DNA from: Sporosarcina oncorhynchi
GTDB lineage: Bacteria; Bacillota; Bacilli; Bacillales_A; Planococcaceae
Length of the DNA: 64,000 nt
Assembly: GCF_033304615.1 (NCBI RefSeq)
Contig: NZ_CP129118.1
Location: 1,856,001-1,920,000 of the forward strand
Direction: 5' to 3'
The notes below the pieces were generated by a model that saw only the letters and a list, made by a program, of their open reading frames with translations, searched no databases and was not told the origin of the DNA. This document shows positions 1-9,332 of the stretch, piece after piece; position 1 is the stretch's first letter; each line of letters opens with the position of its first letter. Both the position numbers and the translations under genes were made by a program.

Positions 1-1682
1 ATATGGATCATGATGATTTTCGGAGCATACGCAGACAGCTCTTCACTCGGAGTGGAGATTGTTGACAGCATATGGCTAAGAATCTTCATTCTACCGATTT
101 TGGCTTGTGTCAGTGATTCTTCAAGAATTTCACGGGAAAGTCCGTCAATCTTAATATCCATTTGTAAAGCTGTAATTCCTTTTTCAGTTCCAGCAACTTT
201 AAAGTCCATATCGCCTAAGTGGTCTTCTAAACCTTGGATATCTGAAAGGACAGAATAATTTTCGCCTTTTTTCACAAGACCCATAGCAATTCCAGCTACA
301 GGTGCTTTAATAGGAACCCCTGCATTCATCATTGCCATCGTAGATGCACAGATTGACGCCTGGGATGAAGAGCCGTTTGATTCGAGCACTTCTGCCACTA
401 GACGAATTGTATACGGGAAATCTTTTTCATCGGGTAGGATTGCTTCAAGCGCGCGTTCACCAAGTGCCCCGTGACCAATTTCACGGCGGCCTGGACCACG
501 GATTGGACCAGTTTCACCTACACTGAAATTCGGGAAATTATAATGGTGCATGAAACGCTTGGACTCTTCAAGTCCAAGACCATCAATGATTTGTACTTCA
601 CCGAGTGCACCTAATGTACATACACTCAAAGCCTGAGTTTGTCCGCGTGTGAACAGCCCTGAACCATGCGTACGGGGTAAAATCCCAACTTCTGATGCTA
701 ATGGGCGGATTTCATCCAAACCACGACCATCAGGACGGACTTTTTCATCAGTGATCAGTCGACGGACTTCTTCTTTGACAAGGTGATCCAGAACGCTTTT
801 CACTTGCTTCATTTTATCATCATCAGCTTCTGCTTCTGTGTAGAATTCGAGTATATCATTTTTCACTGCAGTGATTGCTTCTTCACGGGCATGCTTCTCT
901 TCCGTTTGGATAGCATTGATTAAATCTGTTTCACATTTCTCTTTCACTTCATTCAATACATCTTCATCCAATTGGAATAACGTAATTTCCATTTTCTCTT
1001 TACCAACTTCGGCAATAATCATTTCTTGGAATTCGATGAGTTTAATGATCTGTTCATGACCAAACATAATCGCTTCTAGAATGATATCTTCAGCGACTTC
1101 TTTTGCACCCGCTTCAACCATGTTAATTGCGTCTTTAGTTCCTGCTACTACAAGATCAAGATCACTTTTTTCTAGCTGGTCAGGATTTGGGTTGATGATG
1201 AATTCATCATCAATACGGCCGATTTGGACACCAGCGATTGGTCCTTCAAATGGAATATCAGAAATAGACAACGCTAGAGATGATCCAAGCATCGCAGCCA
1301 TTTCAGATGTGCAGTTCTGGTCAACAGACATGACAAGTGAGATAACTTGTACATCATTACGGAATCCATCCGCAAATAAAGGGCGAATCGGACGGTCAAT
1401 TAGACGGCTCGTCAAAACAGCTTTTTCTGACGGACGACCTTCTCGTTTAATAAATCCTCCTGGAATTTTACCTACCGCATACATTCTCTCTTCATAGTTC
1501 ACTGTCAATGGGAAGAAATCAAGCGGTTTTGGCTTTTTGGATGCAGTTGCTGTCGATAATACGGTTGTATCGCCGTAACGTACAAGTACTGCGCCGTTTG
1601 CCTGTTTCGCCAGTTGACCCGTTTCAATCGTCAACGGTCTTCCAGCCCACTCAAGTGAATAAACTTTTTTCTGTTCTGTCAT
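1..1682 (-). CDS. pnp: polyribonucleotide nucleotidyltransferase (PNPase), C-terminus outside window
   Basis: Phosphorolytic 3'-5' exoribonuclease that degrades mRNA with inorganic phosphate, releasing nucleoside diphosphates. The reading frame is open from the ATG at 1682 to the window edge, about 560 codons, beginning [20 protein letters not shown]. Both RNase PH-like cores are visible: the first with [20 protein letters not shown] and the second with [16 protein letters not shown] and the [15 protein letters not shown] motif. The family's KH and S1 RNA-binding domains at the C-terminus lie beyond position 1. The start is supported by a GAGAGGGGAAA ribosome-binding site just upstream. It follows rpsO, as in other Bacillales, but has its own candidate promoter and is separated by the rpsO terminator. 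Identity is very secure; the only uncertainty is the missing end. Confidence 0.97.
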   Translation of the reverse strand, partial: MTEQKKVYSLEWAGRPLTIETGQLAKQANGAVLVRYGDTTVLSTATASKKPKPLDFFPLTVNYEERMYAVGKIPGGFIKREGRPSEKAVLTSRLIDRPIRPLFADGFRNDVQVISLVMSVDQNCTSEMAAMLGSSLALSISDIPFEGPIAGVQIGRIDDEFIINPNPDQLEKSDLDLVVAGTKDAINMVEAGAKEVAEDIILEAIMFGHEQIIKLIEFQEMIIAEVGKEKMEITLFQLDEDVLNEVKEKCETDLINAIQTEEKHAREEAITAVKNDILEFYTEAEADDDKMKQVKSVLDHLVKEEVRRLITDEKVRPDGRGLDEIRPLASEVGILPRTHGSGLFTRGQTQALSVCTLGALGEVQIIDGLGLEESKRFMHHYNFPNFSVGETGPIRGPGRREIGHGALGERALEAILPDEKDFPYTIRLVAEVLESNGSSSQASICASTMAMMNAGVPIKAPVAGIAMGLVKKGENYSVLSDIQGLEDHLGDMDFKVAGTEKGITALQMDIKIDGLSREILEESLTQAKIGRMKILSHMLSTISTPSEELSAYAPKIIMIH

Positions 1683-1725
1683 TGTGTTTCCCCTCTCTTA
1701 TTCCAAACTTGTCCAACAATCATAC

Positions 1726-1754
1726 GTTGTATGTATTTAGTAGTAGTGTATCAA
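1726..1754 (-). promoter_or_regulatory. candidate sigma-A promoter of pnp
   Basis: On the minus strand, TTGATA (-35) is followed by 17 bp and TACAAC (-10). The -35 matches the consensus at five of six positions, the -10 at four of six. It lies between the rpsO terminator and the pnp start, so it would allow pnp to be transcribed on its own. No start-site data, so moderate confidence. Confidence 0.5.
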
Positions 1755-1822
1755 AAATGACGTGCTTATGCGAAAAATAGCTTAATTAATTGAAAAGAAA
1801 AGATTCCAGTCAATGGACTCAA

Positions 1823-1848
1823 TAAAAAAAAGCGGGCAAGGCCCGCTT
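1823..1848 (-). terminator. intrinsic terminator of rpsO
   Basis: On the minus strand an AGCGGGC / GCCCGCT stem with a 3-nt loop is followed directly by seven T residues. It starts about 16 bp past the rpsO stop codon. Textbook Rho-independent terminator separating rpsO from pnp. Confidence 0.93.
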
Positions 1849-1863
1849 TCCGTATCCATCTTA

Positions 1864-2133
1864 TTAACGGCGAAGGCCGAGTTTTGCAATAAGATCTCGA
1901 TAACGTTGAACATCAGTTTCACGCAAGAACTTTAGAAGTCTTTTACGTGTACCGACCATCTTAAGAAGTCCACGACGTGAGTGGTGATCCTTCTTATGAA
2001 GTTGCAAGTGTGTGTTCAAGTTGTTGATCTCTTCAGTAAGGATAGCGATCTGCACGTCGGCAGACCCAGTATCGTTTTCGTGAATTTTGAATTCGTTGAT
2101 CAATTCATGTTTACGCTCTTGTGTAATAGCCAT
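1864..2133 (-). CDS. rpsO: 30S ribosomal protein S15
   Basis: Primary 16S rRNA-binding protein of the small-subunit platform. It has 89 residues, the usual family length, beginning [19 protein letters not shown] and carrying the conserved [14 protein letters not shown] and [13 protein letters not shown] segments. The reading frame continues three codons upstream to a GTG, but that GTG is part of the AGGAGGTG ribosome-binding site; the ATG at 2133 with 7-nt spacing is the real start. It has its own extended -10 promoter and terminator, so it forms a single-gene unit between ribF and pnp. In several bacteria S15 represses its own mRNA through a leader structure; the roughly 90-nt leader here could do the same but I cannot match a specific fold. 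Confidence 0.98.
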   Translation of the reverse strand: MAITQERKHELINEFKIHENDTGSADVQIAILTEEINNLNTHLQLHKKDHHSRRGLLKMVGTRKRLLKFLRETDVQRYRDLIAKLGLRR

Positions 2134-2231
2134 CCTATTCACCTCCTAATTTCTATAAAATATCCCCGAATCCCTAGCAATCGTTGGTGACTCGATTCGC
2201 CAAAGAAAGGTTTGTGCGATTGCACTGATTT

Positions 2232-2260
2232 ATCATATCATGCACATCGGTCATATGCAA
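2232..2260 (-). promoter_or_regulatory. extended -10 sigma-A promoter of rpsO
   Basis: On the minus strand TTGCAT, 17 bp, TATGAT, with TGA immediately before the -10 hexamer, giving the extended -10 TGaTATGAT. Transcription should start near 2225, leaving a leader of about 90 nt before the rpsO ATG. A possible CGAATC / GATTCG stem lies in that leader. Strong by spacing and -10 quality. Confidence 0.8.
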
Positions 2261-2290
2261 TAAAGATGCAAAAAGACTTTTATGTAATTC

Positions 2291-3235
2291 TCAGTCCTTA
2301 AACAATAGTTGCCTAGCTATTTCTTTGTCTTCTCCGATTTGCTGAATTAGAGCGTCAACCGAACTGAATTTCACTTCCCCCCGAATGAATGTGATCCAGT
2401 CAACCTTCACTTCCACGCCATATATATCGTCGTCAAAATCGATAATATGCACTTCAACAGTCGTCGCCATCGAACTTGAATCATGGAATGTCGGTTTTTT
2501 ACCTACGCTACAAACACCGCCGTATACCTTTCCAGCAAATTCAATCCGAACGGCATAGACACCAATTGAAGGGATGATTGAATCTTCATTGTAAGAAATA
2601 TTGGCTGTCGGAAAACCGAGCTGTCTTCCTCTTTTTTCTCCGTGTACAACAATACCTGAAGTACGGAAAGGGCGACCTAATAAAGCAGCGGTTTTTTCCA
2701 CATCGCCTTCGGACAGTAATTTCCGTATACGAGTTGAAGAGATCTTTTCATCGTAATCTTTAACTTTTTCAATTGTCGTTGTACCATATGAATCTCCAGC
2801 AAGTGATTCCATCTGCTCCATCGTCCCAGAGCCTTTTGAGCCGAATGTAAAGTCAAACCCTGCCGTCACATGCTTTACACCGAGCCCTTTGATAAACAGT
2901 TCGATAAACTGCTCAGGTGACAATGATGCAAGATCCAAATCGAACTTGACAATGAATAATGTGTCAACACCCATTTCTTTCAGCAGTCTAGTTTTTTCAT
3001 CATACTGCGTAATATATCCGACTTTATTCTTTCCACTATCGAAAAGATGAGATGGATGTGGATCGAATGTCATGACAGCTGAGTGGATTCCGAGTTCTTT
3101 TGCTTTACGAATCGCTTCTCCGATAACTGTCTGATGACCTTTATGCAGCCCATCAAAAAAACCGAGAGCCATCGAAAAGGGTCCTTTGTCATCAATTGAT
3201 GTTTTTTCTGGGTATGTTAAATGATAGATTTCCAT
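2291..3235 (-). CDS. ribF: bifunctional riboflavin kinase / FAD synthetase
   Basis: Converts riboflavin to FMN and FMN to FAD with ATP. The N-terminal nucleotidyl-transferase half carries ALGFFDGLHKGHQ near residues 23-35 and TFDPHPS; the C-terminal flavokinase half (about 185-314) carries GRPFRTSGIVVHGEKRGR and LGFPTANI. Length, 314 residues, is normal for the bifunctional enzyme. The ATG at 3235 follows a GGGGGAAA ribosome-binding site. It is the last gene of the rimP-nusA-infB-truB cluster, only 10 bp after truB, as in B. subtilis. A weak stem plus T-run (about 2266-2290) past the stop might serve as terminator, but it is not convincing. Confidence 0.96.
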   Translation of the reverse strand: MEIYHLTYPEKTSIDDKGPFSMALGFFDGLHKGHQTVIGEAIRKAKELGIHSAVMTFDPHPSHLFDSGKNKVGYITQYDEKTRLLKEMGVDTLFIVKFDLDLASLSPEQFIELFIKGLGVKHVTAGFDFTFGSKGSGTMEQMESLAGDSYGTTTIEKVKDYDEKISSTRIRKLLSEGDVEKTAALLGRPFRTSGIVVHGEKRGRQLGFPTANISYNEDSIIPSIGVYAVRIEFAGKVYGGVCSVGKKPTFHDSSSMATTVEVHIIDFDDDIYGVEVKVDWITFIRGEVKFSSVDALIQQIGEDKEIARQLLFKD

Positions 3236-3245
3236 GAATTTCCCC

Positions 3246-4157
3246 CTAGCTGTTAAATGGAAACATCTTTTCAGGTTTCATTAATCCTTCTTTTGAAGGA
3301 TGTTTTTTATAGACCGCAACCGCTTTTTCTGAAATTGTAAATACGATATATTCGTGTTCATTAAGTGCGGGATGCTGCTCCAACACTTGACCATTTATTA
3401 TTTTATCATATAAAGCTTCTTCAATCTCGATAAATTCGAATATAGTAAGCGCATCTTCCAATGGTCTAATATGTGTATGTAGTTGCTCTCGTTCTTTGGA
3501 TGAAGCAACTTCCTGTAAAGTGAGACAATCCGTCTTCGTAAAGTTTCCAGAAGCAGTTCGCACAAGGCTTGCCATATGAGCAGGATAGCCAAGCAGTTCA
3601 CCAATTTGGACAGACAGAGTTCGAATATATGTACCTTTTCCGCATCTAACACGGATTGAGAATTCAATTTCTTCCCCTTCGTACAGTTCACGTTCATCCA
3701 AAAGTTCTATCTGATGAATCGTTACGGTACGCTTAGGACGTTCCACTTCGATTCCTTTTCGTGCATATTCGTATAGTCTTTTACCATTCACTTTGACAGC
3801 AGAATACATAGGCGGAATTTGAATGATGTCACCAGTCAGTTGTTCAAGTGCTACGAGTAGATCTTCGCGCGCAATCGATTTATAGGTTGAATTTTGTTCC
3901 ACGATTTCGCCGTCAGCATCTTCTGTTTCAGTTGCCGACCCGATTGAAACTGTAGCAATGTACTCTTTTCCGGCATCAGTAATATATTCAGCGACTTTGG
4001 TTGCTTGACCAAGGCAAATCGGAAGGACGCCTTCAACACTCGGATCTAGTGTTCCCGTGTGACCGACTCTTTTCATACCTAGTATTTTACGCAACTTAAA
4101 GACACAGTCATGGGAGGTCATCCCTTTTTCTTTCCATAACGGCAGGATTCCGTCCAT
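3246..4157 (-). CDS. truB: tRNA pseudouridine(55) synthase
   Basis: Makes the pseudouridine in the T-loop of tRNAs. It has 303 residues and the TruB signature RVGHTGTLDPSVEGVLP near residues 31-47, where the Asp of TLDP is the catalytic nucleophile. GKRLYEYARKGIEVERPKR and RCGKGTYIRTL are further conserved family blocks, and a short C-terminal extension (about 235-303) resembles the Bacillus TruB tail. ATG at 4157 is preceded by AAGAGGGAATAAC. Lies between rbfA, from which it is separated by a strong hairpin, and ribF. Confidence 0.97.
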   Translation of the reverse strand: MDGILPLWKEKGMTSHDCVFKLRKILGMKRVGHTGTLDPSVEGVLPICLGQATKVAEYITDAGKEYIATVSIGSATETEDADGEIVEQNSTYKSIAREDLLVALEQLTGDIIQIPPMYSAVKVNGKRLYEYARKGIEVERPKRTVTIHQIELLDERELYEGEEIEFSIRVRCGKGTYIRTLSVQIGELLGYPAHMASLVRTASGNFTKTDCLTLQEVASSKEREQLHTHIRPLEDALTIFEFIEIEEALYDKIINGQVLEQHPALNEHEYIVFTISEKAVAVYKKHPSKEGLMKPEKMFPFNS

Positions 4158-4170
4158 GTTATTCCCTCTT

Positions 4171-4222
4171 TTCTAAAAATAAAAGGAAGGAAGCCGGAAA
4201 GTCCATTTGGACACCGACTTCC
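4171..4222 (-). terminator. terminator-like hairpin between rbfA and truB
   Basis: On the minus strand a nine-pair outer stem (GGAAGTCGG with CCGGCTTCC, one G-U pair) encloses an inner GTCCA / TGGAC stem and is followed by TTCCTTTTATTTTTAG. It begins about 10 bp after the rbfA stop. It looks like a real intrinsic terminator or a partial one that lowers truB-ribF expression relative to upstream genes. No promoter for truB is obvious in the remaining 14 bp, so readthrough would be needed. Confidence 0.72.
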
Positions 4223-4231
4223 TCCAATTCC

Positions 4232-4579
4232 TTATTCTTCTTCAGTTTTAACTTGGCGAAGTAATGTTTCGATACGGTTGCCGTATGCAACGGAATCATC
4301 GAAAGCAAATTCGATTTCCGGTGTTTTACGGAGTCTGATCCGCTGTCCGATTTCTGAGCGGATGAAACCTTTTGCTTTTGAAAGACCAGCTAATGTGGCT
4401 TCTTTCTCAGCATCAGTTCCCAGCACAGAAATATATATTGTCGATTGTTGAAGATCGCCGGTCACTTCTACATCAGTAACTGTAACGAATCCGACTCTTG
4501 GATCCTTTAGCTTTTGACCGATGATGCTACCAAGCTCTTTCTTCATCTGTTCAGCGACACGGTTCGCACGCATAGACAT
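4232..4579 (-). CDS. rbfA: 30S ribosome-binding factor A
   Basis: Late 30S assembly factor acting on helix 1 and the 5' end of 16S rRNA. It has 115 residues with the single KH-like fold; conserved stretches are [37 protein letters not shown] and [17 protein letters not shown]. Typical family length is 110-120. Starts at ATG 4579 after GGGGTGACC. Follows ylxP by 22 bp in the nusA-infB cluster, the normal position in Bacillota. Confidence 0.97.
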   Translation of the reverse strand: MSMRANRVAEQMKKELGSIIGQKLKDPRVGFVTVTDVEVTGDLQQSTIYISVLGTDAEKEATLAGLSKAKGFIRSEIGQRIRLRKTPEIEFAFDDSVAYGNRIETLLRQVKTEEE

Positions 4580-4601
4580 GGATGGTCACCCCTATTCAAT
4601 A

Positions 4602-4880
4602 TCAGTAGTACTCATGCAGAAGATCGGTCATTTCCCATTCGGGATTTGACTCAAGGAAACGAATGGCCCGTCTTATCTCACCTTCGGCCGCCGCTTTTAC
4701 GGAAGCGACCGAAACAAGTGCAAGAGTTGTACGTTGCCATAAGTCTTGGTGATCAATTTCTGCTATTGAGACATTAAATTCATTTTTAACACGATCGGTC
4801 ATTTTTTTCAGTATTGACCTTTTGCCTTTTAAGGAATGCACATCTGGTATGAAAAATATACATTCGGCGTATACAATCAT
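4602..4880 (-). CDS. ylxP: YlxP, DUF503 family protein
   Basis: Small 92-residue protein of the DUF503/YlxP family. The diagnostic features are the N-terminal hydrophobic strand [20 protein letters not shown] and the central [21 protein letters not shown] block. Its function is not established; conserved linkage to infB and rbfA suggests a role near ribosome assembly or translation, which is inference. Start ATG overlaps the infB stop by four bases (ATGA), indicating translational coupling. No membrane segment or signal peptide. Confidence 0.93.
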   Translation of the reverse strand: MIVYAECIFFIPDVHSLKGKRSILKKMTDRVKNEFNVSIAEIDHQDLWQRTTLALVSVASVKAAAEGEIRRAIRFLESNPEWEMTDLLHEYY

Positions 4881-7468
4881 GTCCGTTTGATTTCCTGCAT
4901 GATGAATCCTTCAAAAATGTCGCCTTCTTGAATATCGTTGAAGTTTTTGATCGTAATACCGCATTCGTATCCTTTGGCAACTTCTTTCACATCGTCTTTA
5001 AAGCGTTTTAATGTATCCAGTTCGCCTTCAAATATAACAATGTTATCGCGAATAACTCGCACACTTGCAGCACGCGTCAGCTTACCTTCAGTTACATAAC
5101 TTCCGGCAATTGTACCAATTTTAGAAACTTTGAAGGTTTCTCGCACTTCAGCTTGGCCGATTACTTTTTCCTCGAATTCAGGATCAAGCATTCCCTTCAT
5201 AGCCGATTCAATTTCTTCAATCACTTTATAGATGACTTTATGCAAACGGATATCGACACCTTCAGCTTCAGCTGCACGTTTTGCATTCACATCTGGTCTG
5301 ACGTTGAAACCGATAACAATAGCATTTGAAGCGGCAGCGAGTGAAATATCTGATTCGTTGATGGCACCTGCACCCGTGTGGATGATTTTAACGTTGACAC
5401 CTTCGACTTCAATTTTCATAAGTGAAGCAGCCATCGCTTCAACTGTACCTTGAACGTCAGCTTTGACGATTAAGTTCAATTCTTTCATTTCGCCCTGCTT
5501 CATTTGGTCGAATAAATTATCGAGAGTAACACGAGTATTTTCACCGCGTTGCTCAACCAATGCATCTCCTGCTCTGGATTCGGCAATTTGACGTGCTTTC
5601 TTTTCATCTTCGAATACTACAAAACGGTCTCCAGCTTGTGGTACACCATTGAGCCCAGTGATTTCAACAGGTGTGGATGGACCCGCTTCTTTCACACGGC
5701 GACCGATGTCGTTAATCATTGCTCTTACTTTACCGAAAGTATTACCAACAACAATTGGATCACCAACACGCAATGTTCCGTCTTGTACTAGCAATGTTGC
5801 AACCGAACCGCGTCCGCGATCGAGTTGTGCTTCAATAACTGTACCTTTCGCACGGATATCTTTGCTTGCTTTCAACTCAGCCACTTCAGAAACAAGAAGG
5901 ACCATTTCAAGCAACTGATCAATTCCGTCACGTGTCAATGCAGAAATTGGTACAAAGATTGTATCTCCACCCCATGCTTCCGACAATAGACCATGCTCAG
6001 TTAACTCTTGCATGACGCGGTCAGGGTTGGCTGAAGGTTTATCCATCTTGTTTACTGCAACGATAATCGGAACTTCCGCCGCTTTAGCATGGTTGATCGC
6101 TTCGATTGTCTGTGGCATAACACCATCATCAGCCGCTACAACTAAGATTGTAATGTCAGTAACTTTCGCACCACGAGCACGCATAGTCGTGAATGCTGCG
6201 TGACCCGGTGTATCTAGGAATGTAATCTGCTTTCCTTCGACTTCAATCTGGTATGCACCAATATGCTGAGTAATTCCACCAGCTTCACCTTGTGTCACTT
6301 TCGTATCACGAATGGAGTCAAGAAGCGTCGTTTTACCATGGTCAACGTGCCCCATGATCGTGACGACTGGCGGTCTTTCAGTTGGAACGCCTTGCACTTC
6401 TTCAGGCTCTTCAAAATAGATTTCAAGATCTGTTACATCGATGCGGATTTCTTCTTCTACTTCCACACCGTAATCAGCACAGATTAGTTCAATCGCATCT
6501 TTATCCAACTCCTGATTGATTGTCGCCATGACACCAAGCATAAATAACTTTTTGATGATTTCAGATGGCTCACGACCTAATTTTTTACCAAGTTCTCCGA
6601 CAGTAAGTGATTCGTAGAATGTGATTTTTTCAGGAAGCGGCATTTCCACCTTTGGCATCGGAGCTGGACGATGTCTTCTACGTCCTTGGTTTATGCCACG
6701 CGCAGGAGGTCTTCCACCGCGCCCCGCTGGACGATTGCCACCCGGACCACCTTGACCCGGACGTTGTTGGCCTTGTGCTGGACGGTTAGCACCTTGTTGT
6801 GCGCCTTGACCTGGACGTTGCTGGCCTTGTGCTGGACGGTTAGCACCTTGTTGTGCGCCTTGACCTGGACGTTGCTGGCCTTGTGCCGGACGGTTAGCAC
6901 CTTGTTGTGCGCCTTGACCCGGACGTTGCTGGCCTTGTGCCGGACGGTTAGCACCTTGTTGTGCGCCTTGACCTGGACGTTGCTGGCCTTGTGCCGGACG
7001 ATTGCCACCTTGTTGTGCTCCTTGACTTGGACGTTGCTGGCCTTGTGCCGGACGATTACCACCTTGTTGTGCTCCTTGACCTGGACGTTGCTGGCCTTGT
7101 GCCGGACGATTACCACCTTGTTGCGCTCCTTGACCTGGACGTTGCTGGCCTTGAGCTGGACGATTGCCACCTTGTTGCGCTCCTTGACCTGAACGTTGTT
7201 GGCTTTGAGCCGGACGGTTCGTCTGATTCGGTTTATCCTGGCTTACTGCCGGTCGTGAAGGTACTGGTTTGCTTTGAGTATTAGAGGATTGGTTTGCTGT
7301 CTTGGAATCACCTTTACCAAATCGCTGATTCAATTTCGACGTCGCATCCTTATCCAACATTGCCATATGGTTCGTTACATTCACATTAATTTTTCCAAGC
7401 TCTTCGATGACTTCTTTACTCGTCCGATTCACTTGTTTCGCGTATTCGTGTACACGTATCTTCGTCAT
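4877..7468 (-). CDS. infB: translation initiation factor IF-2
   Basis: GTPase that places initiator tRNA on the 30S subunit and promotes subunit joining. It has 863 residues. An N-terminal IF2_N domain ([20 protein letters not shown]) is followed by a low-complexity Gly/Gln/Pro/Arg region (about 50-280) built from near-identical 18-residue repeats, a second IF2_N domain (about 290-340), then the G domain with [14 protein letters not shown] and NKMDKP, domain II, and the C-terminal tRNA-binding domains. The frame extends 17 codons further upstream, but the ATG at 7468 has the GGGGGTGG ribosome-binding site and the family N-terminus. Its first 53 bp overlap the end of ylxQ and its stop overlaps ylxP. 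The repeat block is longer and more regular than usual. Confidence 0.97.
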   Translation of the reverse strand: MTKIRVHEYAKQVNRTSKEVIEELGKINVNVTNHMAMLDKDATSKLNQRFGKGDSKTANQSSNTQSKPVPSRPAVSQDKPNQTNRPAQSQQRSGQGAQQGGNRPAQGQQRPGQGAQQGGNRPAQGQQRPGQGAQQGGNRPAQGQQRPSQGAQQGGNRPAQGQQRPGQGAQQGANRPAQGQQRPGQGAQQGANRPAQGQQRPGQGAQQGANRPAQGQQRPGQGAQQGANRPAQGQQRPGQGGPGGNRPAGRGGRPPARGINQGRRRHRPAPMPKVEMPLPEKITFYESLTVGELGKKLGREPSEIIKKLFMLGVMATINQELDKDAIELICADYGVEVEEEIRIDVTDLEIYFEEPEEVQGVPTERPPVVTIMGHVDHGKTTLLDSIRDTKVTQGEAGGITQHIGAYQIEVEGKQITFLDTPGHAAFTTMRARGAKVTDITILVVAADDGVMPQTIEAINHAKAAEVPIIVAVNKMDKPSANPDRVMQELTEHGLLSEAWGGDTIFVPISALTRDGIDQLLEMVLLVSEVAELKASKDIRAKGTVIEAQLDRGRGSVATLLVQDGTLRVGDPIVVGNTFGKVRAMINDIGRRVKEAGPSTPVEITGLNGVPQAGDRFVVFEDEKKARQIAESRAGDALVEQRGENTRVTLDNLFDQMKQGEMKELNLIVKADVQGTVEAMAASLMKIEVEGVNVKIIHTGAGAINESDISLAAASNAIVIGFNVRPDVNAKRAAEAEGVDIRLHKVIYKVIEEIESAMKGMLDPEFEEKVIGQAEVRETFKVSKIGTIAGSYVTEGKLTRAASVRVIRDNIVIFEGELDTLKRFKDDVKEVAKGYECGITIKNFNDIQEGDIFEGFIMQEIKRT
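6749..7219 (-). repeat. 54-bp tandem repeat inside infB
   Basis: Eight full and one partial in-frame copies of a 54-bp unit encode [18 protein letters not shown] and close variants. Copies differ at a few positions: the first has SQQRSG, the fourth SQG in place of GQG, the last four GA instead of GG. The region is arginine-, glycine- and glutamine-rich and free of predicted structure. Copy-number variation by slippage or recombination is expected. Confidence 0.97.
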
Positions 7469-7793
7469 TAGCCCACCCCCGGTTATATTCGTTGAGGAGC
7501 CCGGATATTTTTTCGGCAAAGCCGCTATCCGTTAACGCGAGTACGACCCGCGACTCTTTCCCGATTGCATGACCGAGAGCTTCACGGCTCCCGAATTCAT
7601 GCTTCTCAACGTTGTAAAAGCTACATTTATCATTTATTTTCTTACGTGTGTTATCAGATGCATCTTCAGCCACAATAACTAAAGATGCATTACCATTTCT
7701 TACTTCTTTTAAAACAAGCTCTTCGCCTGTGATTAATTTCCTCGCTCTTGCCGCCAAACCCAACATTTGAAAGACCTTGAAAGGATGATTCAT
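7416..7793 (-). CDS. ylxQ: YlxQ, L7Ae-family RNA-binding protein
   Basis: Ribosomal-protein L7Ae/L30e/S12e/Gadd45 family member that is expected to bind kink-turn RNA. It has 125 residues; the family core is clear in [37 protein letters not shown] and [19 protein letters not shown]. Start ATG overlaps the ylxR stop by four bases. The frame runs 53 bp into infB, adding a polar tail ([16 protein letters not shown]...) that is not part of the L7Ae fold, since family members are usually about 100 residues. Its cellular role remains unclear in Bacillota. Confidence 0.93.
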   Translation of the reverse strand: MNHPFKVFQMLGLAARARKLITGEELVLKEVRNGNASLVIVAEDASDNTRKKINDKCSFYNVEKHEFGSREALGHAIGKESRVVLALTDSGFAEKISGLLNEYNRGWANDEDTCTRIRETSESDE

Positions 7794-8068
7794 TTCAATG
7801 CCTCACGACGGATTGCATGAAGAAGTTCATCATACACTTCATCAGGAACAGAAGACCCAAGTTGGCTCTCGATTGAGCCATTACTTTTCGCCGTTTCAAC
7901 CGCGGCTTCAGTTTTGGAGACATAGGTGCCTCTCCCTGATTTTTTTCCTGTCAAATCAACTGAAACTTCGCCTTCTTTTGTACGGACAATGCGAATCATG
8001 TCTTTCTTCGGACGCATTTCGCCGGTAGATGCGCATTTGCGTAAAGGGATTTTCTTCTTGCTCGTCAT
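7790..8068 (-). CDS. ylxR: YlxR / RnpM, DUF448 RNA-binding protein
   Basis: Small basic protein (92 residues) of the YlxR family, characterised by RKCASTGEMRPKKDMIRIVR and the GRGTYVSK motif that forms part of the RNA-binding surface. YlxR has been described as a modulator of RNase P activity (RnpM) and as a regulatory protein in B. subtilis; assigning those roles here is by homology. Starts at ATG 8068 after an AAAGGATGG ribosome-binding site. Sits between nusA and ylxQ, translationally coupled to ylxQ. Confidence 0.94.
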   Translation of the reverse strand: MTSKKKIPLRKCASTGEMRPKKDMIRIVRTKEGEVSVDLTGKKSGRGTYVSKTEAAVETAKSNGSIESQLGSSVPDEVYDELLHAIRREALK

Positions 8069-8095
8069 GGACGGTCCATCCTTTCTGTCATTTCA

Positions 8096-9310
8096 TTAGT
8101 CTTCGTCTGTTTCCGAATAAAGATCGATCGTATCGATGACGGTTTCCTCAGACTCAGTCTCTGAATAAGGATCGTCTTCGTACTTATCGTTTCCATTATC
8201 CAAATCTGCATATACGTCTGTTTCGAATTTACCTTCAATTTCCATCAGACTGTTTTCATTTGGATAGATGCCCAATTCTCGTGCATCTGTTTCGCTCTTA
8301 ATATCAATTTTCCAACCGGTCAACTTGGCTGCAAGCCTAGCATTCTGTCCGCGCTTACCAATTGCCAAAGATAGCTGATAATCAGGGACAACGACTGTAG
8401 TCGATCTGTCTTCTTCATTCACATGAACATCCAGTACTTTGGAAGGGCTCAATGCGTTGGCAACAAATATGACAGGATCTTCAGACCATTCTACGATATC
8501 GACTTTCTCGCCATTTAATTCATTCGAAACGGATTGTACGCGAGCACCTCTTGAACCGACACATGCCCCTACAGGATCCACATCAGCGTTGTTTGTATGA
8601 ACGGAAATCTTCGATCGGTCTCCAGCTTCACGCGCAATCGACTTTATCTCAACTATACCATCATAGATTTCCGGTACTTCCATTTCAAACAATCTGCGAA
8701 GAAGACCGGGATGTGTGCGGGATACAAAAACTTGCGGTCCGCGCGAAGTCCGTTCGACTTTCGTTATATAAACCTTTATCCGGTCATGCGGTTTAAATGT
8801 TTCAGTCGTAATCTGTTCGCCTGCAGGCAATACAGCTTCGACTTTCCCCAAGCCGACATAAAGATTCCTTGCGTCCAGACGCTCGACTATCCCGTTGACG
8901 ATATCGTCTTCACGGTCAACATATTCGTCGTAGATTAGACCACGCTCAGCTTCACGTACACGCTGTGTGACAACCTGCTTAGCTGTCTGAGCAGCGATAC
9001 GCCCGAAATCACGTGGCGTGACTTCCTCTTCAACGATATCCGTAAGTTCATAGGCAGGATTGATAGCCAGTGCGTCTTCAAGAGCAATTTGAAGTCTGTC
9101 GTCTTCCACTTCTTCCACTACATCTTTACGTGCGAAAACTTTCATCGTGCCCTTATCCAAGTTCAAATCCACACGCACGTTCTGCGCTTGGTTGAAATTC
9201 CGTTTGTATGCGGTGACAAGTGCCGCTTCAATAGCGTCCACAATTACTTCCCTTGGAATGCCTTTCTGTTTTTCAAGGGCTGTCAATGCATCGAGTAGAT
9301 CACTACTCAT
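8096..9310 (-). CDS. nusA: transcription termination/antitermination factor NusA
   Basis: RNA polymerase-binding factor that stimulates pausing and intrinsic termination. It has 404 residues: the N-terminal polymerase-binding domain (about 1-125), an S1 domain (about 130-200), and two KH domains, the first with [18 protein letters not shown] and the second with [19 protein letters not shown]. An acidic tail of about 50 residues ([20 protein letters not shown] and on) follows; there are no C-terminal acidic repeats of the E. coli type, as is normal for Bacillota. Start ATG 9310 has a TAGGAGTGA ribosome-binding site. Second gene of the rimP operon, whose leader contains a terminator-like hairpin that NusA may act on. 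Confidence 0.98.
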   Translation of the reverse strand: MSSDLLDALTALEKQKGIPREVIVDAIEAALVTAYKRNFNQAQNVRVDLNLDKGTMKVFARKDVVEEVEDDRLQIALEDALAINPAYELTDIVEEEVTPRDFGRIAAQTAKQVVTQRVREAERGLIYDEYVDREDDIVNGIVERLDARNLYVGLGKVEAVLPAGEQITTETFKPHDRIKVYITKVERTSRGPQVFVSRTHPGLLRRLFEMEVPEIYDGIVEIKSIAREAGDRSKISVHTNNADVDPVGACVGSRGARVQSVSNELNGEKVDIVEWSEDPVIFVANALSPSKVLDVHVNEEDRSTTVVVPDYQLSLAIGKRGQNARLAAKLTGWKIDIKSETDARELGIYPNENSLMEIEGKFETDVYADLDNGNDKYEDDPYSETESEETVIDTIDLYSETDED

Positions 9311-9332
9311 AATAAATCACTCCTATATTCAA

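Noticed and set aside
1081-1497. Open frame of 138 codons on the plus strand
   Set aside because: Antisense to the highly conserved pnp core; no ribosome-binding site and no recognisable domain.
6749-7219. CRISPR-like periodic repeat
   Set aside because: Units are contiguous with no unique spacers and are in frame within infB.
6671-7284. Several long overlapping open frames on both strands with repeated Leu/Thr/Val/Asp-rich peptides
   Set aside because: They are other-frame readings of the infB 54-bp repeat. A repeat of length divisible by three opens all frames; none has a ribosome-binding site or family motif.
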